A stretch of DNA of 62,000 nt from Gnetum montanum (Eukaryota > Streptophyta > Gnetopsida > Gnetales > Gnetaceae). Where the stretch lies: the NCBI GenBank assembly GCA_015680685.1, contig MNCI01018059.1, positions 369,008-431,007 on the forward strand, read 5' to 3'. Every line of letters begins with the position of its first letter. Position 1 is the first letter of the stretch. The notes under the pieces are model-generated. The model was not told the DNA's origin. It searched no databases and was given only the letters and a program-made list of their open reading frames with translations. A program made the translations under genes and the position numbers. This document shows, piece by piece, positions 47,881 through 57,213 of this stretch.

Positions 47881-48548
47881 TTTTTGAATCTCCTCCCTCC
47901 ATCTTAGTTGTGGGGGAGATGGTCATCCAGTTAACCATTACCATGGCCTCTCAATTTTTCTACCTTTTTATTTTTCATGTTTTTAATTTTACAAATTTTT
48001 GATCTTCAAGTTTTTCTAATTTTATACCACTTTTAGTACCTTTAAACTTTCTTGATTATTTTACACTTTCTTATATATTTTACTTTATTTTGGTTTCTTT
48101 TGTTCAAGTGTGATATTTGCTTATTTCTACTAATAAATTCACTTTATTGTCACAAGACATAATGCCACTATTGCTGTTTACTAATAATGGTTTATGCTTA
48201 ATGTGTGATTTTCGATGTCTAGTTTCTATATTTGAATTCTAATGTCTAATGACTTTGACATGGTTTATTTTTCATGAAACAGGCAATGAGTCCACGTCAT
48301 CCACCCATCCAATGAACTCTATGGTTTTCCTTGTTCTGGGAATTTGAGATCCCTTTTCATTAAAGAAACCTTTAATCAATCAGTGACCTTGTAGTTCCAA
48401 AATTAGGAAGGATTAAAAGGTTTGTAAAGGGTGTGACTTCAAGGGGACTCAATACTCTTTGTCTTGTTCTTCTTACTTGAGTGCTTAAGTGTTTTTTTCA
48501 AAAACTTCTTACCATTCCACACCAACCACTAAAGGAATGTCATTTCAT

Positions 48549-48598
48549 GGTGTGATTTCCATTTCAAAAAAAAAAACAATGGGAATTCAAAGCACACC
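48549..48598 (+). other. conserved 3' hairpin, element E copy 1
   Basis: GGTGTG/CACACC outer stem. The inner stem is TTTCCATT/AATGGGAA (one G-U), different in sequence from the A-D stem TTCTCAC/GTGAGAA but at the same position. The loop is A-rich and the bulge TTCAAAG is conserved. Confidence 0.62.
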
Positions 48599-48624
48599 CC
48601 TTCGATATGAATAAGTCCTTACAT

Positions 48625-48671
48625 GGTGTGGTTCCTATTTTTAAAAAAACAATGGGAATTCAAAGCACACC
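48625..48671 (+). other. conserved 3' hairpin, element E copy 2
   Basis: A direct duplication of the preceding hairpin about 75 bases downstream. Inner stem TTCCTATT/AATGGGAA with one G-U. Two bases of the left arm differ from copy 1, yet eight pairs remain. Confidence 0.62.
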
Positions 48672-49484
48672 CCTTAGACAAATAAAAGGGCTACAAGCAC
48701 TAGTTATGGTACTTGAACAACATGCACTTATGCCTCATGGTCCCCTCTAATGAAGGCCCTCTCTCTCACTTCCTACTTCTCCTTTTTCCTCTTTATGGAA
48801 CGGTGGTGGTATTGTGAAAGCACTTTTGTGTCTTGTGTGGGTGGATCGATCTTAGAGTGGCAATGTGAAGTCACTGAAAGTATATGGTTTTTGGTCTAGA
48901 CTGAGGATGGAACTTCTTGGGTCATTTTAACCACAAATTCCATAAGTGACTTCTTATGACCTTAATTTGGAACTCCATTCCACCTTTTCTATCATCCATC
49001 TATGCTTTCATAACTCACCTCACTGCCAGGTTTCATGTTATGCTCTATGTCTTAGTTTGATGTGTTGGGATTCTTGAGTGGATTCTTTTGGTTTGGTCTT
49101 TAACTTGTCATGATCATTAAATCGACTATGAGGCCCATGGACTCCTTAGTTGAGGTTATGCAAGGGAAAAAAGGGCACGAGCCTACTATGGGGAGGACCC
49201 ACTTGCATAACTCTTAGCTTTATTAGTTAAGATTCCTTACCTTTGACATTGCTACAATCCTATCTTTTGCATTTTCCATTGCATAAATCACTTAGTACTC
49301 CTTAATCTCTCATTACATTCATCCATTAAATCAATTTTTTTCCATTTTCTCAAATTTATGAACTTGAACACCCTCTTGTCATGATTTCATACTATTCTTG
49401 GTCTTCTAAGCTTTCATTTGATCCCAATTTCATCAAAAAATTCCTTGTATTTTGAAAGTTTGACCAAAGTCAATGGTGGTCAAA

Positions 49485-49580
49485 AAATGCATCAACAAGG
49501 CCTCGTCAACGTAGCTAACTGGGTCGACGAGGCCCTATCGACAAGGCCTTGTCGATGCAATGCAAAAATACTATATATAC
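49485..49580 (+). promoter_or_regulatory. U3-like promoter segment before ORF3 (element E)
   Basis: The stretch contains AAGGCCTCGTCAACG, GGGTCGACGAGGCCCTATCG and ACAAGGCCTTGTCGATGCA, the same palindromic motifs that fill the U3 of the E LTRs. A TATA-like CTATATATAC (49571-49580) follows. In the 3' LTR the motifs are likewise followed by CTATAAATAC (53284-53293). The R and U5 parts of the LTR do not follow here. Promoter function is inferred. Confidence 0.55.
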
Positions 49581-49736
49581 CACTGCATACTTTGGAATTT
49601 TTTGCATATTGCTCATAACACACAGAGAATGTTTGCAAGTTTTCAAAGCCCAAAACCTTCTAGAGCTCATGAATTCCTAGCAATTTGTCCAAATCACTCC
49701 ATTGTTCAATCCTATGCTTACCAAATGTAAGATCTT

Positions 49737-50046
49737 TATCGTGGGGGCCATAAACCTTAAGGATTCTGATGAAAAATTGATCAATTTTTTTGGAAATTTT
49801 CCTAACTTCCCCAAAGGATTAATTACATTAATCATATATAAACATCAAAGTTTTCTAAAGTTAACCCTTCCAACAACCTCTAAGATGAATTATTCATAAT
49901 AACACATAAAATAACTAATAATTGGGTTAATTAAATCAACCATAATCACAACTTAGCCAAGTGTAACTATCCGTAAGAGTTAAGGTATCCAAATTATTTT
50001 AAGGTTATATAATGATTGCTAATCCATGGTCTTATTGTGATTATAG
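49737..50046 (+). other. candidate intron before ORF3
   Basis: A donor-like AAT/GTAAGA at 49737 and an acceptor-like TTGTGATTATAG ending at 50046, one base before the ORF3 ATG, would define a ~310-base AT-rich intron. Z has the same acceptor context decayed to TGTGATTATAA. No splicing evidence exists here. Confidence 0.3.
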
Positions 50047-52925
50047 ATGGCACCCAAACAAAAATGTCCGTAGGAAGGAAAACCCTCACAACCACTAGAA
50101 AAATTACCCAGAGCTGGAAGGGGCCAACAAGAACAACATCAAGAACTACCATAGGTGACCCATGCAACGGAACCTCTTTGAGAGGAGCCTGAAGTGGAAT
50201 TTGTTTAATAGATTCTGGAGGAAAAAGTGCCTATAGAACAATCCCAATGAGGAGAAGCACCTAGACCTGTGCCAAGGCTTGAAGTCACTCTAACTCAAGC
50301 TTTCCTAGACATCATCAAGTCCTAAGAAATCCAATGCTCAGTTCTTCAAAAGATAAACTTCAAGCCATTTTTGGAGAAAGCTCCAAAGGATGTTAAGACA
50401 TAATTGCAAGCCTCTCCCATGTGGCTAGTCAGCACATCCAATGGAGAATGGTACATGGGAGAGACCTATCTCTTCTAGAGTAGCTGAAGGCTAGGGTCCA
50501 TTGTCAAAATCAAGGACATTCAAGTGTCCTACTCGATGGAGGTTATTGCATAGGCATTGGGGTTGCTAGACATTGAAACACAGTTGGTAGAGATATCAAC
50601 AAAAGGTAATCCTGAGGCAAAAAGGGAATGGACCCAATGATGCTATGGGGTGGACTGTAAGGAGTATGGTGTGCTAACATAGGTAGAGTGGATTTATTTC
50701 AAGATTGTGGCCTATCACCTCAATCCAATGGTGAGGCCAAGAAAGGTGACTGCTTTCTCTACCCAAGCATGCACCACTCTAAGCAAGAAATTTCCCGTTA
50801 ACCTTCCATAGCTGATCTATTTGAAGATTGAGAAGCACTTTAAGAAGAATGAATGTGGAAGGAAGACTCTGCCCTTTCCTTACCTTATTAGAATTTTTTT
50901 TTAAAAGGGCAGGCATTGTTCACTATTCTAATGATACTCTTAAGCATGTTCCCTTGGCCTCATGAGTAGAAATCATGAAAGACAAGATGCTAATGACCAC
51001 TTAAGAAGAGGACCTATCGCCACCACCACCCACTCAGGAGACAACATTAAAGGCCTATGCAGTCCTTCAGTGTCTACGTCAAATACGAGAATAGCTCTTG
51101 AGTGAACAAAAGCAACAAGCACGAACAAGTGGGGTGGATCTATCTATGTATTAGCCAGCAATGAGTCACCTTAATGAGGTGATCAAAAAATTAGCTAGAT
51201 GGAGAGAGGTGGTCTCATTTTCTCTACCCAAAGAATGTAGTTGCCTTTAAGGTTAGATCCTAATGCTCAAGAAATGATGGTATCACTAGCAACACACCAT
51301 CTATTCCCAGAAATCTCTAGGAATGTTGCCACTTTCTCGGTGAGGTTGAAGGAAGATGAAGAGGTAATTTTTTTGATGATGCAAGACCAAGGGCAGGAGA
51401 CAATGGTAGAAGTGGTAGCTAACCATATAGCTGAAGCACTAAACACACCCGTAGTGCCTGTATTAGATGTATCTACACTTTAACACGTGCAAACATCTAC
51501 AGGCACGATCAACGGGAAATTGAACATAGCCTAGCATGAACAATTGCTGGAATGACCAATAGAAACCAAGCAATCGACTTTGGATATCTTTGATCTTCTA
51601 GAGAACATCACTACAACCCAGTTGGAACTGCTAAATGCAAGGGATAGATGCATCATTTTGGAGGGGCAACTAGAAACATCCCAAGAGCAAAATCAACACT
51701 TGGTTGTGGAGATTGATGAACTTTGTGCCCGACTTGCAGAACAAGTAATCCTCAGCTCAACAGTGATAAGAAATGAAGCTATCAAATAGCTTCAAGAATG
51801 ATTTCAGAAGGATGAGGAGGAAGCAGTAATGGCCATCTTCAAACAGTCCATAATAGAAGCTGAAACATGTTCCATCAAAAAGGACTTGAATCAGATGTGT
51901 CAAGAGAATGAAGCATTGATTATGCAATATCATCACCTGCAAAATGTTGATGCTTAGAGAGATCAAATGCAAGAATTCATTCATCAATGGCAAGAGCAGC
52001 TTACTAGAGTCAACACTGAACTGAGAAAATTCACCGTAGAGAACTACAATTTTTCCATGGAGAAGGTACGCACCTTGCACCAAAAGTCTACCATCGAGAT
52101 TGTTGCCTAGAAGAATGAAGGCCTCAAATTTGAGAAAGTAAAGAATTACTACATGGACCAGGTTGGCTTCCAAAAATAAGTGGATGAAAAACAAATTCAG
52201 ATGGCAAAGGCAAAAATAAATTAAGCCCTTCAGCAACTCCAGCAAGGAAGAAAGATGTGGTAATCCATCCTTGATAGGATTGATGCCTACAACAAAGCGG
52301 AGATCTACTTGAAGGAGTTGCAAATTAAGGAAATGATAGAGTACATGGAGTTGGCCAATCTCCATTACATAAACTTGGCAATGCTAACAACCAAATGACT
52401 ATAGTTAAAATTGGAGAAACAAGTGGCCAGCTCATATCTACTATACGAGGTTAAGTTCAAGCACCATAAGGACACCAAGCAAAAGCTTGAGACTACTAAC
52501 GCTAAAATCAAAGTTCTCAAAGGGCAATTCAAAGATCAATGATCTATTGCTGAGAACCTAGCCAAATAGATGAATGACTACCAGGAGTTGAAGGACACAG
52601 TTAGGGCATTTGACATTGAACATAAACAATTCACTGCTTGGTTTGTCAATGCCAAGGAGTTATTTCTCGCAATACCGTGTCCTTGGGATGTGCCTGTTCT
52701 AACCCACATTGGGGAAGCTACATGGATAGTGCATGATCTTAGGAGTAAGGAGAAAAAAATGAAAGCACTACCGGATGCTTTATGCCTTCTACCTGAAGTC
52801 ACAGCAATAGCAGGATAACCACAACCATCTCAACCATCGCCAGTGCATGAAGCCAGTGAAGATCCCTCAGAGCCTTAGGAACCACCACCACCTAGTATCA
52901 TTTGATCTTCTCCAACAAGCTTCAC
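50047..52925 (+). pseudogene. ORF3 (element E): accessory protein, plant-transposon-protein-like domain plus coiled coil, broken
   Basis: MAPKQKCP opens a ~950-codon region, one frame except for a shift at a nine-T run (about 50893-50901). Residues ~1-110 are Gln/Pro/Glu-rich. Residues ~130-290 form a globular block with WYMGETYLF, VSYSMEVIA, CYGVDCKEYGVL, WIYFKIVAYHLNPM and LPFPYLI, resembling the 'putative plant transposon protein' domain (from memory, not searched). From 51580 to about 52560 it is Leu/Glu/Gln/Lys-rich with heptad character (LLENITTTQLELL, EGQLETSQEQNQHLVVEIDE). The end (52800-52920) is Pro/Ser-rich. There is no signal peptide or membrane span, so it is not a plain env. Stops are mostly at Gln codons. 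It stands between integrase and the 3' LTR; Z has a second copy. Confidence 0.65.
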
Positions 52926-53154
52926 ACCATCAAGAAATGTGTTGTCTAATTTTTAAAGAGTTGTATCATGGTGTTCAATTTTATGTCTTGAACACCTTTA
53001 TTTTTTGTAATATGTTGATATGTACACTTAAGCACTTCATTTTTTGTCAGTTAGTTTGTTTGTTTTGTTGAAGAAAATTCAATTAATAATCCAATACCTT
53101 CCCAATTTTGTAAAAGAACTTAAGGATGAGTTTTTTCATTTAGTTGTGAGGGTA
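52926..53154 (+). other. 3' end and PPT region of element E
   Basis: AT-rich tail after ORF3, then TTAGTTGTGAGGGTA just before the 3' LTR, matching the PPT position of the other elements. The last 60 bases (CAATACCTTCCCAATTTTG...) match the pre-PPT stretch of A and D. Confidence 0.65.
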
Positions 53155-54072
53155 TGATGAGTCATTATTAGTTGGCTACATCGATGAGGCCTCGTTGACG
53201 TAGTCGACTACGTCAATGAGGCCTCATCGACGCATCTTATCCTACATCGACAAGGCCCCATCAACGTAATGTCCGTCTATCACCTATAAATACACGCCTA
53301 CTAGCAGCATTTATGATAATCTAGATTTTAGCAGCAATGAAGCTCTTGCATGTTTTCCATTCGAAAGTTAGAATTTTTTCCTTGAATGCCCACAGCAAGA
53401 GTCATTGAGTGTACGGATCTTTATTTGAGCATTATTGTACTTGAGCATGATAGTGTGTGTGGCAATAAAGATGAGCTTTCTAATAAACCTTGTAGCACTT
53501 TGGATAGATTAGTTATTTTATTCATGCATTTATTATTTTCAATTATTTATTAAATGCTTTCAATTTGTTATTAAATATTTTCAAATTATTATATTAATGA
53601 GACAATTAAGTGAGATAGATTACACACATAAGTATGATCGCTTCAAAAGTAACAAATATTTGCTTAGTAATCCTAGCAACATTATTGCTTGGTACATCTA
53701 GTAGCGTAGCACTTCATTGCCCAATAGTAGATACATGGGTTCAGGATGTGTACGAAAAGTAGGAACAGATACTTATGTTAGGATTAGTTAAATGATTAGT
53801 TAATTAGTTAATCAAATCTCTTTTTTATCTACAATTCAAGCATCCAACTATAAAATATAAAAATGATAAAAATTGAATGCCTCAGTTACACTTAACCATA
53901 TCAATGAACATCACAAGTGTAATTGAGAAGATAATGATTAACCTTAAAGCTAGATTCGCTTCCTAAATGGTTAGTGCACTAGAAATGATAAGGTTCACAG
54001 AATTTGACTAGATCACGTGTGAACGCTTTGTGATTTGTATGGTTGGGTGTAGGGGTACCTCGCCACTCATCA
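53155..54072 (+). repeat. 3' LTR of element E
   Basis: TGATGAG...CTCATCA, 918 bases. The U3 motifs are better kept here than in the 5' LTR: GATGAGGCCTCGTTGACG, TAGTCGACTA, CAATGAGGCCTCATCGACG. TATA box CTATAAATAC at 53284-53293, AATAAA at 53464-53469. Confidence 0.92.
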
Positions 54073-54077
54073 CTCTT
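54073..54077 (+). other. target-site duplication of element E (right)
   Basis: CTCTT, identical to 40594-40598. Confidence 0.9.
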
Positions 54078-54340
54078 CTTTTAAAGTCAATAAGCTTTTT
54101 GTAATCCTTTAACATTGAAATATCTAAATGTAAAGCTAAAATGTTTTTACAAGCTATCAAATAATTGGCATTAAAACAAGGTTTTATGTAGGCTTCTTCT
54201 TAATCTATACTTGACCAACTATTGGCAAAAGAACATTAGTTAAATCTAGCTCACTATCATTGTTGACCAACATATTAGCCACTCTTTGTTAAACCTTAAG
54301 TATATATAAAAGTACAATCATTAGTTTTGTAACCAATTTA
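54078..54340. other. unassigned AT-rich stretch right of element E
   Basis: No ORF or repeat could be recognised. It is the right flank of the E insertion and continues the sequence left of 40594. Confidence 0.5.
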
Positions 54341-54516
54341 AGGGAAAAAAAGTACAATTGTTGGAAAAACGGAGTAAATTCCTGATTTTGTGGGATTAAT
54401 ATTAGTTTTTGTGGAGTTTGTTTTCCCTAATTTATAGCTTCTGTTTTTATCATTTTTTATTTCTAGGAGATTGGTAGAAGGAGTATTTTTGATGCAAAAC
54501 TAAAGTACAATAAAAT

Positions 54517-55140
54517 AGAAACTATAAATCATGGAAAACAAACTCTACAAAAACTAAAATTAATCCAACAATTGTACTTTAGTTTTGCATTAGAAATACT
54601 CCCACTTATGCATTAGATGTAATGTGGACATTTTTTATCATCCAACCATGTAAGGAAATAGTATCTGCTATCATAACCATGCCTACAACTGCATATTATT
54701 ATATATAATTATTTTTTATGAATCAAATATCAAGATATCTACAAGAAGTTCTACAAGCCATGCCTCATTTTAGCATCACTATTACCCTCCATAGTACCAT
54801 TGAACACATTCACCATCCACTCAGGGAGATAACCCATATCCATACCACCCTTCGCATTCATCTACACACATTCCCTTGCCCTCTCATCAAAATAATTATA
54901 GACAATAATATGCAATTGTAGGCATGGTTATGATAGCAGATACTATTTCCTTACATAGTTGGATGATCAAAAATGTCCACATTACATTACATCTAATGCA
55001 TAAGTAGGAGTATTTCTGATGCAAAATTAAAGTAAAATTGTTGGAAAGACTGAGTAAATTCCTAATTTTGTGGGATTAATGTTAGTTTTTGTGGAGTTTG
55101 TTTTCCTTGATTTATAGCTTCTATTTTTATCATTTCTATC
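54517..55140. repeat. large inverted repeat enclosing a gag fragment
   Basis: The arms are about 54517-54710 and 54885-55140. Around the centre, GGAAATAGTATCTGCTATCA (54657) is mirrored by TGATAGCAGATACTATTTCC (54930). The arms match over roughly 190 bases with few differences. The ~175-base centre reads as retrotransposon gag. Confidence 0.7.
54740..54890 (+). pseudogene. fragment of E-type gag (Pro-rich tail) inside the inverted repeat
   Basis: AGTTCTACAAGCCATGC, TTTAGCATCACTATTACCC and GAACACATTCACCATC align with E gag 43815-43885 (AGTTCCACAAGTCATGC, TCCAGCATCATTATTACCC, AAACACATTCACCATC). The homology continues with the CCCATATC..TAC..CC pattern for about 150 bases. Only this piece of the element is present, flanked on both sides by inverted Q arms. 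Confidence 0.65.
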
Positions 55141-55480
55141 CTATCTTAAGGTTCCATGATCTCCACATGAATGCACTAAAATAAGCTAAAAATGCCTTCA
55201 ACAAAAATTACCAGAGGCATCAATGATAGCAATGGCTAAAATAGAATTTTATCCTATCTTAAGGTTCCATGATCTCCACATGAATGCACTAAAATAAGCT
55301 AAAAATGCCTTCAACAAAATTACCAAAGGCATCAATGATAGCAATGACTAAAATAGAATTCTATCCTATCTTAAGGTTCTGTGATCTCCACATGAATGCA
55401 CTAAAATAAGATAAAAATAATTTCAAAAAAATTATCAGAGGCATCAATGATAGCAATGACTAAAACAGAATTTACTCAGT
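55136..55480. repeat. three tandem 115-base units
   Basis: CTATCCTATCTTAAGGTTC...GATAGCAATGGCTAAAATAGAATT occurs three times in direct order, starting near 55136, 55251 and 55366. The copies differ at few positions (CCATGATCTCC / CTGTGATCTCC; ACTAAAACAG in the last). Confidence 0.85.
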
Positions 55481-56085
55481 TTTTCCAACAACTGTACTTT
55501 AGTTTTGCATTAGAAATACTCCTACTTATGCATTAGATGTAATGTGGACATTTTTGATTATCCAACCATGTAAGGAAATAGTATCGGCTATCATTGCTAC
55601 TTCATCAACATGCAAGGAAACAATTTGGTTGAAGAATCTCATGGAAGGATTGGGACAACATTAAGCAAAACAATAAAAACAAAAGCTATAAATCAAGGAA
55701 AAGAAACTCCACAAAAGCTAAAATTAATCCCACAAAATCAGGAATTTACTTAGTCTTTCCAACAATTGTACTTTAGTTTTCCATTAGAAATACTCTTACT
55801 TATGCATTAGAAGTAATGTGGACATTTTTGATCATCCAACAATGTAAAGAAATAGTATTTGCTATCATTATGATAGTAGGCTATAAATTAAGAAAAACAA
55901 ACTCCACAAAAACTAAAATTAATCTCACAAAATAAAAAATTTACTCAGTCTTTCCAACAATTGTACTTTAGTTTTTCATCAGAAATACTCCTACTTATAC
56001 ATTAGATGTAATGTGAACATTTTTTATCATCCAACCATGTAAGGAAATAGTATCTGGTTGAAGAATCCCATGGAAGGATTGGGAC

Positions 56086-56140
56086 AACATCAAGCAAAAT
56101 GATAAAAATAGAATTAATCCTAATCCTTTTGCTTGATGTT
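56086..56140. repeat. 14-base perfect inverted repeat abutting element F
   Basis: AACATCAAGCAAAA (56086-56099) and TTTTGCTTGATGTT (56127-56140) with a 27-base spacer. The right arm ends at the first base before the LTR of F. A partial copy of the left arm is at about 55660. Confidence 0.75.
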
Positions 56141-56167
56141 TGATGAGACACGATATTGTGTCGTTCC

Positions 56168-56195
56168 CTGCGATATCGCGTACGTGATATCGCAG
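56168..56195 (+). promoter_or_regulatory. GATATCGC palindrome in U3 of element F
   Basis: CTGCGATATC and GATATCGCAG flank GCGTACGT, a near-perfect 28-base palindrome about 15 bases upstream of the TATA box. The LTRs of B hold related GCGATATCGC motifs at the same place. It could bind a dimeric factor; that is inference. Confidence 0.6.
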
Positions 56196-56475
56196 TCCAC
56201 CGCCAAATCTATAAATAAGAGGCGACACTCCCCTTATTTCCCATCAGAGGCTTAAAGTAGGGAAACTCTGGCAATTTGATCACTCCAGAGATAGAATATT
56301 TTCCATGTGCCCACAGTAGGAGTCCCCAAGTGAACGGATGTTTATTCAAGTAGCGTTGTACCTGAATGCAAGTTGTGTATGGCAATAAAGATGAGCTTTG
56401 TGGATAAACCTTGCAGTGCATGGAATAGGTCTATTATTTGTTATTTCTTACCTGTTATTTATTACCTGCATTAGC

Positions 56476-56656
56476 GCGGCATGAGTACGACTTGATTACG
56501 AGCATTGCCGAATGTGTATGGCTAATCAAGGAATAGGCTACTCATCGCAATTAGTCTCTCTCACCCTCAACTCCTAGAACGCAGGATGAGTATGACTTGA
56601 TTACGAGCATCTACGGGTGTGTACGACTAGTCAAGGAATCGGCTGCTCATCACGTT
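56476..56656 (+). repeat. tandem duplication in LTR of element F
   Basis: GAGTACGACTTGATTACGAGC...AATCAAGGAATAGGCTACTCATC is repeated about 106 bases downstream as GAGTATGACTTGATTACGAGC...AGTCAAGGAATCGGCTGCTCATC. Absent from the LTRs of B. Confidence 0.75.
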
Positions 56657-57074
56657 TAGGATAGTTAAGTGCCTCAGTATGACCACTTTGAGCACATGTG
56701 TTACCTGTGGTGATCCCAGTAATGATTAGCGTTTGGTAGCCACAGTTGCATAGTTCGAGGTATGTACAGTAAGTGGGAACGGATGCTGACGCTAGTTAAT
56801 TTAGACTTAGGTCCTTAGTTAGAGTTAGTTAGTTCTCTCAACCCTTCACCTCATAGCATAGGAAAAAAACCATAAAAGACCATAAAAATCATATACCTCG
56901 TACTTACTTAACCATACACCGTGACAACAACAAGTAAGTCTAGGAAGACAACGAATGATTAACCCCAAGTGTTCCATGGGGCGTTTAGGCATTTAGTCTA
57001 CGAAGTTCAACCAGATCGCATGTGCTATGCTAGATTCGTATGGTTGAGTGTAGGGGTACCTTGCCACTCTTCAT

Positions 57075-57092
57075 TGGCGTCGTTGCCGGGGA
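57075..57092 (+). other. primer-binding site (tRNA-Asp), element F
   Basis: TGGCGTCGTTGCCGGGGA, one base after the LTR. It differs from the tRNA-Asp complement at a single position, the best PBS in the window. Confidence 0.93.
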
Positions 57093-57213
57093 CTAAGTGT
57101 TTGTACGCCGAATAGAACATAAGGGATACAACTCACATCATTGTGAGCTTTAACGAACCTTCGGGTTAATCAAATAAAAATTTTATAACGGTGAAATTAG
57201 CACACCAATAAAA

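Larger units (their letters stand above)
47880..49480 (+). other. 3' noncoding block of element E before ORF3
   Basis: Related to the 3' block of A-D, with the purine tract (47903-47922), a GCAATGAGTCCACGTCATCC island (48283), GTGTGACTTCAAGGGGAC (48429), the duplicated hairpin and GGGGAGGACCCACTTGC (49189). In E this block is followed by the ORF3 unit instead of the LTR. No gene is seen in it. Confidence 0.75.
40599..54072 (+). mobile_element. Ty3/gypsy element E with ORF3, complete insertion
   Basis: A 13.5 kb element with LTRs of 920 and 918 bases and a perfect CTCTT target duplication. Order: LTR, PBS, gag (interrupted by a 64-N gap), protease, RT, RNase H, integrase, 3' block with a duplicated hairpin, U3-like promoter segment, ORF3, PPT, LTR. 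It is about 3.2 kb longer than A or D, nearly all of it being the ORF3 region. The LTR pair differs at many sites by eye, so the insertion is old. Confidence 0.92.
54341..56140. repeat. compound foldback/tandem repeat region
   Basis: Two short units recur in both orientations. Unit P (GTTTTTGTGGAGTTTGTTTTCC...) is forward at ~54405 and ~55085, and inverted at ~54530, ~55700 and ~55890. Unit Q (TACTTATGCATTAGATGTAATG...GGAAATAGTATC) is at ~54600, inverted at ~54950-55010, then direct at ~55525, ~55800 and ~55995. Between the inverted Q arms lies a gag fragment; between P and the later Q copies lie three 115-base tandem units. No transposase is seen. It looks like a non-autonomous element that has inserted into itself repeatedly. 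Element F follows directly. Confidence 0.7.
56141..57073 (+). repeat. 5' LTR of element F
   Basis: TGATGAG...CTCTTCA, 933 bases. U3 has ACACGATATTGTGT and the palindrome at 56168-56195. TATA CTATAAATAAG at 56209-56219, AATAAA at 56384-56389. A ~106-base tandem duplication (56476-56656) is unique to this LTR. The end carries GGTTGAGTGTAGGGGTACC as in the other types. Confidence 0.92.

Noticed and set aside
51757-52365. 202-codon minus-strand ORF, the longest antisense ORF in the window
   Set aside because: It is the reverse complement of the ORF3 coiled-coil region. Its Leu/Phe/His-rich composition is what antisense Glu/Lys/Gln codons give, and Z does not keep it open.
50047-52925. ORF3 as a classical envelope gene
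   Set aside because: Position fits, but there is no signal peptide, membrane span or furin-like site. The protein is coiled-coil and Gln/Glu-rich.
40599-54072. Endogenous pararetrovirus
   Set aside because: Clear LTRs, target duplication, integrase and Ty3/gypsy gene order; no movement protein or coat protein motif.
57075-57092. tRNA-Asp gene fragment
   Set aside because: Only the 18-base complement of the tRNA 3' end is present, in the PBS position; no cloverleaf.
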